The notes below the pieces were generated by a model. That model did not search any database and had not been told where the DNA came from. It saw only the letters and a program-made list of their open reading frames with translations. A stretch of DNA of 64,000 bases from Portulaca oleracea (lineage: Eukaryota > Streptophyta > Magnoliopsida > Caryophyllales > Portulacaceae). Shown piece after piece: positions 55,661 through 64,000 of the stretch; position 1 is the first letter of the stretch, and every line of letters begins with the position of its first letter. The position numbers and the translations under genes were made by a program. The DNA is taken from positions 19,287,594 through 19,351,593 of the forward strand of contig CM055881.1 in NCBI GenBank assembly GCA_029582165.1, written 5' to 3'.

Positions 55661-56900
55661 AAAATCTTATCAGGGATAGCAAGAGTAGACATACAAATCC
55701 TGCGTTCATAGTTAGAAATCATGTTGAAGAGAAAAGAGGAAAAGCTAGAATGGTCATCAATTATAAAAAGCTTAATGATAGAATAATCTTCGATGGATAC
55801 TATATTCCAAACAAAACAGTTCTCTTCAATAGAATCCAAGGAGCCTTATGGTTCTCTAAAATGGATTGCAAGAGTAGCTATTGGCAGATAAAAATGGACG
55901 AAGAAAGCATTCCTTTAACAACCTTTAGTGCTCCTCAAGGGCATTATGAATGGTTAGTCATGCCATTTGGTCTTAAGAATGCACCTCAAATATTCGTGAG
56001 GAGAATGGATAAGATCTTCAAAGATCTTAGTCATTGTTGTTTGGAGTATATTGATGATATCCTTATTTTCTCTAAAACTATTGAACAACACAAGGATGAT
56101 CTCTTTGCAGTAACTCAAAAGTGCATCAATCATGGAATAGTCCTTGGAAAAAACAAGTGTGTCTATGCTGAGCAAGAAATATAATTTCTTGGATTACAAA
56201 TTAAAGCTGGACAAGTCATTCTGCAAAAACACATCCTAGATAAAATAGAAAAGTTTCCTGAAAAAATTGAGAATAGAAAACAACTAGAAAGATTTTTAGG
56301 ATGTCTCACCTATGCATAAGATTTTATCAAGGATCTAGCAAAGCTGAGAAAGGCTTTGCACAGAAAACTTAAAAAAGATGTTGAGTGGAATTGGACTTCA
56401 GATGATTCATTGCTTGTAAGGAATCTTCAAAATTTATGTCAAAATCTTCCTGTCCTTAATTTGCCTAACAAAGAAGATGATTTGATTCTTGAGACAGATG
56501 CTAGCAATGAGCACTGGAGCGCAATACTCAAAATCAAAGAAGGAGAACGTCTCTACAAATATTGCAGTGGAAGTTTTAATAAAGCTGAATGCAATTACAC
56601 TACCATGGAAAAAGAAATTCTTGCTATCATAAGAGGAATTGAAATTTTTTTAATCTTTTTAGCCCCAAAAGAATTTCTAATCTGAACTGATTGCAAAGGC
56701 ATTCTTGGCTTTGTCAAAAAGAATTTATCAAATATGCAAGCGCAAGGGAGACTCTTGCGTTGGCAATTATGGCTTAACCAGTTCTCTTTCTCTATTGAAC
56801 ACATAAAGGGTTCGAAGAATTCATTAGCAAACAATCTGACGCGAGAATTAGCCAATGGAATTCAACATGGTGAATGTCTCGAGCCGACAAGCGGATGAAG
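55661..56900 (+). pseudogene. Endogenous caulimovirid reverse transcriptase and RNase H
   Basis: The frame rejoins after the gypsy element. Reverse transcriptase motifs are in order: KARMVINYKKLND near 55745, FSKMDCKSSYWQI near 55855, MPFGLKNAPQIF near 55960 and the catalytic YIDDILIFS near 56048. A stop occurs at 56184 and another near 56320. RNase H follows with ETDASNEHW near 56490, FNKAECNYTTMEKE near 56575 and a stop near 56685 before TDCKG. The final block is KNSLAN, then a frame end near 56897. RT copies pregenomic RNA to DNA and RNase H removes the RNA. The stops make it inactive. Confidence 0.92.
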
Positions 56901-56923
56901 CAAAACGTCGGTTACCCGAATTA

Positions 56924-57477
56924 GGGTTTTTTGCATTTTGGACCCTGAATTTTAGGGGTATTTATATTCTGAACCCTTTGTTTTCAACGTTAACTTTTTG
57001 GACCCTAAAGTTTGTAGTATGAAAAAAAAGGACCCTAAAGTTTGTGACCTGAAAAAAAAGCCCATTTCCCATTTCTTTTTCTTTCCATGTATGAATTTCT
57101 CTCCCAATTGACATCAAACTTCAAGACTGAGGTTAAAACTGATATTAAAGTTATAATAAACCTCTCTTATTCATGTTGGAGTTACTTAAAACCATGTATT
57201 CAGGGGTCTAAGTAGTCCCGACATGAATAAGAGAGGTGTATTATAGCTTCAACATTAGCTTTAACCATAGTCCTAAAGTTTGACGTCAATCAGGAGATAA
57301 ATTCAAACATGGGAGGAAAACAAAGAATGAGATAGGGGCCTTTTTCTTCAGCCCACAAACTTTAAGGTCCTTTTTTATTAAGCCTACAATTTTTAGGGTC
57401 TAAAAAGTTAATGTTGAAAACCAAGGGTTCAGAATATAAATACCCCTAAAGTTCGGGGTCCAAAATGCAAAAAACCC
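56924..57477. mobile_element. MULE-type MITE (554 bp) inside the viral sequence
   Basis: The ends GGGTTTTTTGCATTTTGGACC and its inverse are nearly perfect and continue for about 90 bp. The 9-mer CCCGAATTA flanks it at 56915-56923 and 57478-57486. The arms contain spaced ggaccctaaagtttg motifs. The middle has a second palindrome, cctctcttattcatgt / acatgaataagagagg, around 57150-57245. A partial relative lies at 5070-5480. Confidence 0.93.
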
Positions 57478-57486
57478 CCCGAATTA

Positions 57487-58375
57487 CTAGGAAAGGTGTC
57501 ACCTCCTGGTAGATTCGTTCTAAGTAATCTAAGAAAAAATAAAAAGAAAAGATGCAGGTTTATTTTTAGTTATGTTGAATATCTGATAGCCGAGAAATTT
57601 AGTCTCGATGAACTTCGGATTAGTTATCTCGAAAGTTGTTATGATATTCAAAGTGTTATTACAAGAAAAGCTCAGAAAAATTGGTTTCATGAGTGGTATG
57701 CAGCGGTCATGGATCCCTTGAGATATTATAACCATGAAGTCTGGAGAGCTTGGGGAAAAAGAATTAGTTTCTTAGGTTTTTTCAAGAATAGGAAAAGTAC
57801 ATTTTTGCCCTAATACTACCCCTCCAGACGATCCAATCATGAAGGCTTGGGAATATGGTATGGTGAGAGAATTTTGGACTAATGAAGGCCACGTTGTCCC
57901 TAATCCAGAAGGAACATTATTTCCAAGATTTACAAAATTCCAGAAATTTGTATTTAGAAGGGTGTGCAAAATCCATTCACCAGAAGTAAGAAAAGTTGCT
58001 GGATAGCCGATTACTTTCTATGAATGTGTTAATATTGAGTACAATGGAGATAAGATCAGTCCTGCTCATTATCTGATTAGAGTCGAAGATACATCTGGAG
58101 GATATCTTACAAAAGAAGAGTGGTTTCCAGAAAGAAGAGAAAAAAATAATTCATCCTTCAATGACAAGAGCAACTAGATTTTACAAGTTAATGCATCATC
58201 TATGGATGGATATTGATAGAAGATATAGGGTTATCCATTGTGGTAACACTACCTTCACTTATCCAAGGAAGTTTGACCAACTTGTTGATCTTAACGGAGC
58301 TAAATCTGAAGATGTATATGAATATTTGTTAAAAATCGGAGCTGGAGAATTCTTATCCGCATAAGGAAAATCTTA
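57487..58375 (+). pseudogene. Endogenous caulimovirid ORF downstream of RNase H (transactivator position)
   Basis: The frame 57496-57813 encodes a basic then aromatic-rich segment (NWFHEWYAAVMDPLRYYNHE). The reading continues in other frames: MKAWEYGMVREFW near 57840, FPRFTKFQKFVFRR near 57920, YLIRVEDTSGGYLTKEEWF near 58070-58130 and a last frame to 58364. At least two frameshifts and a stop near 58005 break it. The position after RNase H and before the promoter is that of the inclusion-body/translational transactivator gene in several caulimovirid genera. I see no motif that proves this. Confidence 0.5.
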
Positions 58376-58565
58376 TCTTCAAGAGCTCTTTGATGAATAC
58401 AATCCATGAGAGCAGGATAAGGGAGAAGATTTCAATCTGTACAACTTGAGAGCGTAGAGCATCTTTGGCAACCCCACAAACATTATGACCTGCAAGTTAC
58501 TGTGGTACCACTAATAAAAAAGAGTGGTTGTTATTTAAAGTCTGTACTATTGAGTCTGTAAGAGT

Positions 58566-58571
58566 CACGTG
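58566..58571 (+). promoter_or_regulatory. G-box CACGTG upstream of the viral TATA box
   Basis: A perfect CACGTG about 85 bp before the TATA box. G-boxes are bound by plant bZIP and bHLH factors. A contribution to the viral promoter is inference. Confidence 0.35.
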
Positions 58572-58654
58572 TTTGTACTGTAGACATATGTATCTGTAAT
58601 AATGGTACTGATTCACTGAAGCCACTAGGACATCCAAGTTGTGTGAAGCTCTTC

Positions 58655-58662
58655 TATAAAAG
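58655..58662 (+). promoter_or_regulatory. TATA box of the viral pregenomic RNA promoter
   Basis: CTTCTATAAAAGGGGAAG follows the last viral ORF, as the pregenomic RNA promoter does in caulimovirids. The TATA box itself is undamaged. A poly(A) signal lies about 160 bp downstream, the arrangement that produces terminally redundant RNA. Confidence 0.7.
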
Positions 58663-58818
58663 GGGAAGTGTGTGTTGAAGGCACGATCATTTGAGTAGTC
58701 TTGATCAAAGAGAGAAATTGGGAGTCACCATTTCTCCATAAGCAAGCTTCTCTGATGATCTTAGAAGTCTAGTTCTCATTAAGCATTTCCATTGTAATAT
58801 TTCCATTTTCAAGCTTTC

Positions 58819-58824
58819 AATAAA
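58819..58824 (+). terminator. Viral poly(A) signal AATAAA
   Basis: AATAAA in tttcaataaaagaag, downstream of the TATA box at 58655. Transcripts starting at the promoter would have to bypass it in a circular genome, as known for caulimovirids. Confidence 0.6.
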
Positions 58825-58829
58825 AGAAG

Positions 58830-59334
58830 TTTCCCAGTAGGGAATGTTATCCAATTGAACCTTATGCTTTAAATATTATAATTTCTTGATTAAAGTTCCA
58901 CTATCCTTTAAAAACTAAATAGACTGAATTAGTGACTACGGTCTGAGGTAGGAAACGAAACAGATCTGTGCTGTGCTTGATCTAAGGTTGGCGGGGTTGA
59001 GATTAGCCATCTCTGTAAACTGGAAGCTGAAGAATAACAGAGATACAACACAACTAAGTTCAGGTAACGGTCGAAACTCACTAATTAAGTTTAATTAATT
59101 TTGCTAAGCATGGTGGGCCTATAACCACAAAAAATATAATATCTAAGGTATAAGTAGTAGATTGTGATAATTAGTACCATTAAAGTCATTATAAAAGAGT
59201 TAAGAGTGTTTATTTGAGCTTGTTTGCATAAAAACCTTTAAAAAAAAATTAGATATTTGCAAAAAGCTCCCTGTTTGAGGCCCTTCTCTATAAATATAAA
59301 AGTTTTTTGCACCTTGTAGTAAGTTTCTGCTAAA
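58830..59334. other. Viral leader or MULE interior, non-coding
   Basis: No gene. The phrase aaactcactaattaagtttaattaatt near 59070-59100 resembles aaacttcactaattataattagtgaatt just after the viral primer site (45516-45545). This may mean part of the leader is present at both ends. The boundary between virus and MULE could not be placed. Confidence 0.35.
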
Positions 59335-59704
59335 AAGGGAGGCCCTAATAATTATTACTGCAAAATAGAAGGCACCTGGAAGCATTTTGTGAAAATAAGA
59401 GGCCCTTAAAATAACTACACCAAAATAGGAGGCCCTTTTAGTCTTTATTTCAAGTCTTGCAACCCTAAAAATTTAAAATTTGACCCAACCCTAACTGTTT
59501 GCCTTTTTTCTAATTCCTTTCAGTCTTCTCTCTCCTTCTTCGTTATCTTCTGTAGACCCGGGTCAGCATTCCGAAGCCGAAAATCGATTTCGGTTTAGTC
59601 AGAGTAAATAGGTTAAAAGTTTGGATTATTTTCAGTCAGAAAGTGAGTTTGGATTATTTTCAACCAATAATCTCCGACTTCGGATTAGTTTGAGCCAAAA
59701 ACCC
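59335..59704. repeat. Right terminal inverted repeat of the MULE-type composite
   Basis: The outer 150 bp pair with 44956-45110 (gattattttcagtcagaaag, ggattattttcaaccaataa). The inner part, with repeated aggccc phrases, pairs more loosely with 45240-45350. It is followed by the TCTTATGAA duplication. Confidence 0.8.
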
Positions 59705-59713
59705 TCTTATGAA

Positions 59714-60870
59714 TGTGTACGACTGTATGAGTAGTCTATGGAAAGTTTGAAGTGTATACTACAACTTCTTTTTTTTTTGGAGAACGTGTATACTACAACT
59801 TTTATGTTGGTCACAAAATCGAAAATGTTGGGAAACACTAGAAAGTGGCTATGAAAAAGGCTTCACAAAATAAACCTCAAGTTGAATAAGGTCAGCAACC
59901 CGACTTTTAAGGGTTGTACTTTTCTACCCCAACCTTCGAACGATACCCAAAAACATAATTTGGAAAGCTTGAAACATCTACTACAACTTTTATGTTGGTG
60001 ATTTATGGCAATATAGTCTCCCCGATATCGTAAAATAGCCACGAACCTAGTAACTTAGCCACGTATACAAATTGAACTTCCAATTTAAAACCATCGTAAC
60101 TTAAGTTATACCTGTCAAAATAATAAATTTTAAAGTCAAATGGAAGCTAACACTTAAGGGTACTAATCTACATGATAATTTTGGTCATGGGGCATTCCCA
60201 TCGTCCTAGAAAAAAACAATGCACAAGTCTTAGCTTTAATTGACATCTTTGAACCCTTTTTGTCATTGATGTCATTTTCCAACATTTAGACCATTTTACA
60301 AACTTGTTCTTTGTTGATAAACATCCCCAAAACAGCAATACATTCCACAAATATACTCATGTCAACTCATTAAGAGAGTAAATACATAGCCCAATTCACA
60401 CTATTTCAACAACAAACCTGCATGATTTCACTTGAACTTTTACACTAGCATTTGGATAACTCCACTTAGGCCACTTAGAATCATAATTCATCAACATATA
60501 CACATAAGGCAGCAAGGAAACCTTCAGTTTTTGAGTACTACATGCCAAAATACTACATGCATCCCCAAAAATTATGAAATTCTCCCAACACCAAACAATA
60601 TTTTGACTTTAATCTTCACTTGAACACTCAAATTTCACTACTTCAATTAGCCAAAACTCCAATCACACCACACATAACATAATTTGTGTTCTTTCTCCAT
60701 TATAAATGGAAAAATTAAATCTTACAATATTAATTTTCTATTTAACGTAAAATTCAAGTTGAAATTTATTTTGTCAACTTTCTCCATTATAAATGGAAAA
60801 AAAAATCATCATCCACATGGACAAAAATACCAAAACAAACGTGGGTCACCTAAACGCAAAATTAGTACCT
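59714..60870. other. Intergenic DNA with short duplications
   Basis: The phrase ctacaacttttatgttggt occurs at about 59795 and 59980. tttctccattataaatggaaaaa occurs at about 60692 and 60780. A 60-codon frame at 60168-60350 (minus) has no recognisable family. No gene is called. Confidence 0.5.
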
Positions 60871-61095
60871 CTGTTCCATATTATTGGTGTTCTTTGAAAA
60901 TTATGCAGTCAAATTTATAAAATTTTGACAATAAATTTCTCAATATATATATTGATTTATTAAATAAAATTACTACCATTATATTTGTAATGAGAAATAC
61001 TATCATAAAAATATAATATTGTCATTATTAATAAAAATATTCTATAGAAAATTATCAACAAAATGTGACATTGTGATAAAGACAAATAATTGATA
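60871..61095. mobile_element. Stowaway-like MITE, degraded
   Basis: Begins TACCTCTGTTCCATATTATTGG and shares aaattataaaattttga and taatattgtcattattaata features with the copies at 26521 and 28543. The right end is unclear. Confidence 0.5.
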
Positions 61096-61159
61096 GCAAA
61101 ATCGGCGTGGAACTTTCTAGTTAACTTGTGCAAAACTGTTACGTAAGGTGCTCGATCTG

Positions 61160-63053
61160 ATTGAGTTATGCAAAACTGTAGTGAACTCCTAGTTGAAGTA
61201 TTGGGAGAAAAGACCCACAAGGCGTCCATAGATGGTCGATGTGGGACCTCGATATGCATGTGCTAGCACCACTGAGTGAATAGATCAAGCATATCTCTAT
61301 GCAACTCGTGCGGTATACGACCACCATCAGGCATGTCAAACAAAGGCATCGCACATCTTTCCCACTCATGGGTCCACTGAAACAAAAAAATACAATCATT
61401 AGGACAAAATAGAAAAACCAAAAATCGTAATTAGTGCGCGGAAATGAAAAAGAAACTCACAAAATCCATAAAGGGATGAGTCTGGTGGTCCGGGGACATG
61501 TTGCCTATAGTGCAGCTGCCGGACAGTATGATACGACATGTACAACTCAGTAACATCAAAAGCATGAATGTAACGACAATAAGTCATCTGATGACAGTGA
61601 AAGGACCGTATGGACACCATACGACTTGCTACTCAGCAAGCCCGTCTATCACGCGTTGATGCTCCTAAGGAGTTCTAGGGAACGCGACTCACACCTGACA
61701 TGCCACATGGTCGCCCGGGGACCGTTCACATGATGTGGGGGGGGGGGGGGTGTGGCCTAAACTAGGGGAAATGTTTGTAGATCCACACCTGGAGAAGCAT
61801 CAAAGAGCCCCCAATCTTCCCGGTCCCGGCCTTAGATGCTACACCCAACTGTCTACACAGGTACACTAATGCCACTGCACCCCATGCAACTGAGTTGACA
61901 CACTCAGTGCTCCTAAATGTATGTGGACGCACCCTATTCCTCGACTTGTCCACCAACAGGTGTTACCCAATAGGCTCAAGTACCGTGCCCGTATCTGGAG
62001 AAGCCTTGGCCGTTGAGAGGTACGTATATCCCTCAAGTCACTGTCTAGTATGCCTCCCTTTTCATAAATTTTCTTTCGTCTCAGCTCCTTAATTTCCATA
62101 GGAAACAAGGACGTGATGTAACTGTTAATCATGTCCAAGTTAGGAAAAAGAGGCGAAGTCCCTTCAGCCAGAGTCTAATAAATTTCTCCACATCATGAGC
62201 ATGATGGCCATTTCACCGAAAGGTAGGTGAAATTAGTTTGTGTCCAGCTGCCACCTCTCCATAAATGTAGTGATCAAAGGATCATTGATGTAATCGAACA
62301 TGAAGTCCGCGATACCCTATATGGAGCTGGGAGTGATCGCTCCCATGGAAGAAGGATGCATCAACCTCGTCATGTCCCTCAGTTACCAGAGTGTCAACTT
62401 CCTAGTCAAGCACTCTATTACCTCAGGCGAACGCTCCCTACCCTCCCAAATAAACCGAGCAATATGTCCCCCATAGCTCGGTATGATTAAATGTGAAGTG
62501 GGACCACTAGACATTGGCCCAGTAATTTTCTAGTCCTCATGATCCTGACCGCTCTTAGGCTTCCGGCTAGAACTCGACCCACCCTCACCAACCCCGGAAC
62601 CCTGTGCGCTCTTTTTACCCGAGGCAAATCTACCGCCACGACTTCTCAGCTGAACGTAGTCAACCAAATGAGCATCCATCTCTGCCTCGGTGTGTTCGTA
62701 TTCCCATATCTCTTCACTACCCGACGCATGCAGAAAGCTTCCTAGCTCCGCAACAAACGAATCGAGCATGAAGTTGTCGGATGACTCTTGTCGTTGCATC
62801 ATACGCAACATGGATCGACCATAAGCTTCAGATGAAGCTGCTAGTAATGGTTGCTCATGAGTTAGGACATACACTGCCACGGGTAGCTACCTCAGCTCGA
62901 CGACGTGCAGATGCCATCTTCCTTTGATGGTGCAGGTCACCTTCCTCTTCCATCATACTAGATTTTTTTAATCTTAATCCAACCTTACCCTTACCCTTTA
63001 TTCCTTCTTCATACATTTTGCTAAACCTGCAAAATATTACTATTGATGGCGAC

Positions 63054-63055
<2 letters not shown>
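61160..63055 (-). pseudogene. Plant mobile domain (PMD / MAIN-like) pseudogene
   Basis: Read from right to left. A Lys/Arg- and Gly/Ser-rich N-terminal part (63055-62530) comes first. Then comes a segment with ERWQLDTNSFHLPFGEM around 62195-62260, the PMD entry motif. Next are VDKSRNRVRP and WGAVALVYLCRQLGVA (61956-61762), the core of the aminotransferase-like PMD shared with MAIN and the long form of protein phosphatase 7. A further part lies at 61620-61160. A GT-AG intron at about 61384-61461 separates two pieces. The parts lie in at least four frames with stops, so it is a pseudogene. Plant PMD proteins act in silencing and genome maintenance, and PMD domains are also carried by MULEs. No MULE ends were found around this copy. 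Confidence 0.7.
61738..61750. repeat. Poly(G) run
   Basis: A run of about 12 G residues within the pseudogene. It breaks the frame and is a likely sequencing-length ambiguity. Confidence 0.8.
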
Positions 63056-63113
<58 letters not shown>

Positions 63114-63133
63114 ATTATTATTATTATTATTTT
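63054..63133. repeat. (AAT)n/(ATT)n compound microsatellite
   Basis: AAT units change to ATT units in the middle, so the tract is itself palindromic. About 25 triplets in total. Confidence 0.95.
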
Positions 63134-63368
63134 AACAAAAACTTTAAAGCATAAACCCTAACATACTCGAGTAGCTGCTCCATGAATGTTAAGCAAACTT
63201 ACTAGAATCGTTGTGATTTGCATTTTTTTTTCTCTTTTGAAGTAGCACATCTTATGTTATTATATGATTTGAGCGTACTTAGTTACTAACTTAATTAGTT
63301 AACTTAATTAATGACATGTCTCTAAAAAAACTTTGGCTCTGTTGTTGAGAACAAAGTGCAAAAGTCTA

Positions 63369-63548
63369 CAACTCATCATATGCTTGCTAAATAAGATTAC
63401 AGGTGTAGATGCATTCTTGATACCAACCACTTATAGGACGAATAACAAGGAACTCAAGTTTTGATTTCCTCGATATTCGTTCTATAAGTGGTTGGTATCA
63501 AGAATGTATCACCACCTGCATTCTTATTTCGCAAGCATATGATAGTTG
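63369..63548. mobile_element. 180-bp near-perfect hairpin MITE
   Basis: Arms of about 80 bp are inverse with few mismatches: caactcatcatatgcttgc...ttgataccaaccacttatag against its inverse ending ...gcaagcatatgatagttg. The central loop is about 20 bp. TA flanks both ends, suggesting a Stowaway/mariner-type insertion. The stem length also fits a small-RNA precursor. Confidence 0.75.
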
Positions 63549-63552
63549 TATA

Positions 63553-64000
63553 TGTAGGATTTGGAAAATTTCCATTCGGGGAGATTGTTTCGGATGTGCT
63601 ACTCAGGTGATCGGGAGCCGACTAAGGTTGTTTAATCCTTAAATAAGGATATTTTTATTTTCAAAATTCGTTTTCGGGGTTATGAAACTTTATTTATTTA
63701 CAAATCCGTTTTTTATTATTTTAATTATACGAAATTGCACAAAATATTTTAATAATGATTTGATACCGGCCCAAACACTAGATCCAGGCCCAAGAAGGAA
63801 CAAGTGGGCCACCAGGACTCGTCAAAACCTGCAGGGGTTTTGACAATTCCTGGACTGAGCCTCTTGCTTCCTCGGCCCAGAGAAATGTGGATTGAAATTG
63901 ATAAAACCCATGGGTTTTATCAATTTCATAAAACCCGCATGGGTTTTATCAATTTTGGGCCCATTTCTCTTGGGTCTAGCCTTGAATTGGTGAGAGAGAT
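63553..64000. mobile_element. Tat/Ogre-like LTR, left end, cut by the window edge
   Basis: Begins TGTAGGATTTGG and follows the LTR at 5549 through gggagccgactaaggtt, taatccttaaata(a/g)(a/g)gatatttt and attcgttttcgggg, with more divergence than between the other copies. From about 63885 the phrase aaacccatgggttttatcaattt is repeated in direct and inverse form. The LTR continues beyond the window. Confidence 0.65.

Larger units (their letters stand above)
44956..59704. mobile_element. 14.7-kb MULE-type composite: long TIRs, 9-bp TSD, pararetrovirus and gypsy element inside
   Basis: The left end GGGTTTTTTGCTGAAAATAA and the inverse of the right end GGGTTTTTGGCTCAAACTAA head inverted repeats that stay alignable for about 370-395 bp. 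Flanking them is the perfect 9-mer TCTTATGAA at 44947-44955 and 59705-59713. Nine-base duplications and long TIRs are the mark of Mutator-like elements. No MULE transposase is present. The interior is almost wholly an endogenous pararetrovirus plus later insertions. The simplest history is viral integration into a non-autonomous MULE; transposition of the whole cargo is the alternative. Confidence 0.85.

Noticed and set aside
45495..58870. A functional, potentially active virus
   Set aside because: Stops in the capsid region, a stop in the zinc knuckle, frameshifts in the protease and last ORF, stops in RT and RNase H, a duplication and two transposon insertions rule this out for this copy.
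59714..60870. Host gene fragments in the right flank of the composite
   Set aside because: The short frames are not conserved-looking, and the flank contains only small duplications.
1..64000. tRNA or rRNA genes
   Set aside because: No cloverleaf with intact A and B boxes and no rRNA sequence was seen. The tRNA-like strings found are retroelement primer-binding sites.

Overview
This is a repeat-dense stretch of a plant nuclear genome. The evidence is two intron-containing plant genes (a CYP86B-type cytochrome P450 and a 20S proteasome beta-2 subunit), plant-specific LTR retrotransposon families, a plant L1 LINE, hAT/MULE/Stowaway-type elements, a plant mobile domain pseudogene and an endogenous plant pararetrovirus. 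A eudicot is likely. The species cannot be named from the sequence alone. Nothing bacterial is present (no operons, no CRISPR).

Layout. 1-3430: the pol 3' end of a decayed Ty1/copia element, split by an LTR-like repeat (about 813-2082) and by a hAT-type MITE (2258-3117, 8-bp target duplication). 3481-4840: a truncated copy of a Tat/Ogre-like LTR and its 3' region. 5549-16801: a larger Tat/Ogre-like element on the minus strand, with LTRs at both ends, a tRNA-Arg-type primer site, gag, no recognisable pol, and a 39-bp minisatellite beside the 3' LTR. Its 5' LTR is split by a 5'-truncated LINE (13373-16746) that itself carries a CACTA-like MITE. 16802-26500: MITEs, microsatellites and pieces of several LTR families, with no gene that I recognise.

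27094-30270 is the CYP86B-like gene: two exons joined by an intron that best fits GC-AG splicing. 30600-32810 is retrotransposon debris. 32926-36293 is a broken hAT transposase gene interrupted by a MULE-type MITE. 36519-38432 is a gag-protease fragment on the plus strand, followed by an RNase H-like tail. 39154-44316 is an intact eight-exon proteasome beta-2 (PBB) gene with MITEs in its introns.

44956-59704 is the most unusual part. A 14.7-kb block is bounded by inverted repeats of roughly 370-395 bp and by a perfect 9-bp target duplication, which is MULE-type. Inside lies one degenerate endogenous caulimovirid copy with capsid, movement, protease, RT, RNase H and a downstream ORF, plus promoter and poly(A) signals. 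That viral copy is broken by a gypsy element (49647-55660) and by a 9-bp-TSD MITE (56924-57477). The gypsy element lacks RT/integrase, contains a four-fold 570-bp tandem array, and has another 9-bp-TSD MITE in one LTR. The nesting gives a relative chronology: MULE and virus, then gypsy, then MITE.

59714-64000 holds a Stowaway-like element, a frameshifted plant mobile domain pseudogene on the minus strand, an ATT microsatellite, a near-perfect 180-bp hairpin and the edge of another Tat/Ogre-like LTR. Only the P450 and the proteasome gene look functional. All boundaries were found by eye; percent identities were not computed.
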